From contig OX621252.1 of assembly GCA_951640165.1 (NCBI GenBank), positions 8,464,501 to 8,528,500 on the forward strand: DNA of 64,000 nucleotides. Reading direction: 5' to 3'. The notes under the pieces are model-generated. The model was not told the origin of the DNA. It saw nothing but the letters and a program-made list of their open reading frames with translations, and did not search any database. The position numbers and the translations under genes are program-made. Positions within the stretch are counted from its first letter, which is position 1. Each line of letters starts with the position of its first letter. Source of the DNA: Pseudoips prasinana. Lineage: Eukaryota > Arthropoda > Insecta > Lepidoptera > Nolidae. Below are positions 63,413 through 64,000 of the stretch, one piece after another.

Positions 63413-64000
63413 AGGTAAAATGGAAGGTAAAATTTAACGTCATACTCATCTATATTAAATTATGAATTCTGAAGTATTTGACCAACAAATTCGACAGAAT
63501 TAAATGATTTGAAACTTTAACAATTTTTATTCCCAAGTAACCTTAATGTAAACAACCAAATATTGCGAATGAATAATTGTGTATAGAAATTCAAACTTAA
63601 AAGTTTATAGAATAACAGCAACAGTTATTCTACAATATAAATACAGCAAAAAGAGTGTATTTAATGGCATTATTTTTGCCAATTTAAATGTTCACATTTT
63701 TTTATTCATAGAATGTAGAGGTATAAACATGATTTCATATTGTGAGTTCACAGTTAAGTACAAGTTTATTCAGAAGTACTAAACGCGCGCTCAGATTGTG
63801 AAACTAGTTAATTTACCCCTCAAGAACATACTGCGCGAGGTGTACATTAACTAAATTTTGCCTGCCCCAAATTAATCTGTTATATTTTTTCCAAAGTTAG
63901 GCGATTAAATACAACATTTTCGCCTTGTTGGATATATTAAATTTATTTCTGAGAATAACAATTAAGTAACCAACCGAAATTTAACATTACGGCATACAAA

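Larger units (their letters stand above)
58895..64000. other. Non-coding right end of the window
   Basis: Apart from the minisatellite, one SINE and the duplicated hairpin segment listed separately, this 5.1 kb has no gene that I can support. Longest frames are under 75 codons and lack family resemblance. It could be intron or intergenic DNA of a gene outside the window. Confidence 0.5.

Overview
The window looks like nuclear DNA of a lepidopteran (moth or butterfly). It is AT-rich and intron-rich, and packed with element types typical of that order: Helitron-like elements ending in CTAG, tRNA-headed SINEs, 3' fragments of several LINE families, and short terminal-inverted-repeat (TIR) elements. 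No prokaryotic gene organisation is present. I cannot name the species from sequence alone.

Only two host genes can be assembled with confidence. (1) An N-acetylneuraminate (sialic acid) lyase lies on the minus strand, 20394 down to 5638. It has seven coding exons whose phases and GT/AG sites all agree and give a 303-residue protein; the first coding exon contributes only the ATG. Its introns hold most of the small mobile elements of the left third. (2) A SAGA deubiquitinase-module subunit of the Sgf11/ATXN7L3 type lies on the plus strand, 29955 to 37354. It has four coding exons and about 314 residues, with the Sgf11 zinc finger and an SCA7-like segment. Its first intron carries a broken Tc1 element. 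Its last exon is the first unit of a decayed 5-copy tandem array that continues past the stop codon.

The right half is a nest of transposons. A short Helitron (43382-58894) was split by a DNA transposon with matching 34-bp TIRs (43439-57690). That transposon contains (a) a young 8.4-kb BEL/Pao LTR retrotransposon (43550-51978, 218-bp LTRs, 5-bp target duplication) with an in-frame envelope-like region resembling the baculovirus F / errantivirus fusion type, (b) a pogo/Tigger-like element (52464-55945) whose transposase is interrupted by a perfect snap-back palindrome, and (c) the decayed transposase that probably belongs to the host transposon. An hAT-like element (57782-58840) was inserted separately into the Helitron. 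A shorter relative of it sits at 41820-42710 inside yet another TIR element (41605-43152).

The remaining sequence is fragmentary LINE, SINE and MITE material and non-coding DNA. From 58895 to 64000 I see no gene, only a 21-bp GTTAAC minisatellite, one SINE and a duplicated hairpin-bearing segment. The two host genes have no evident functional link.
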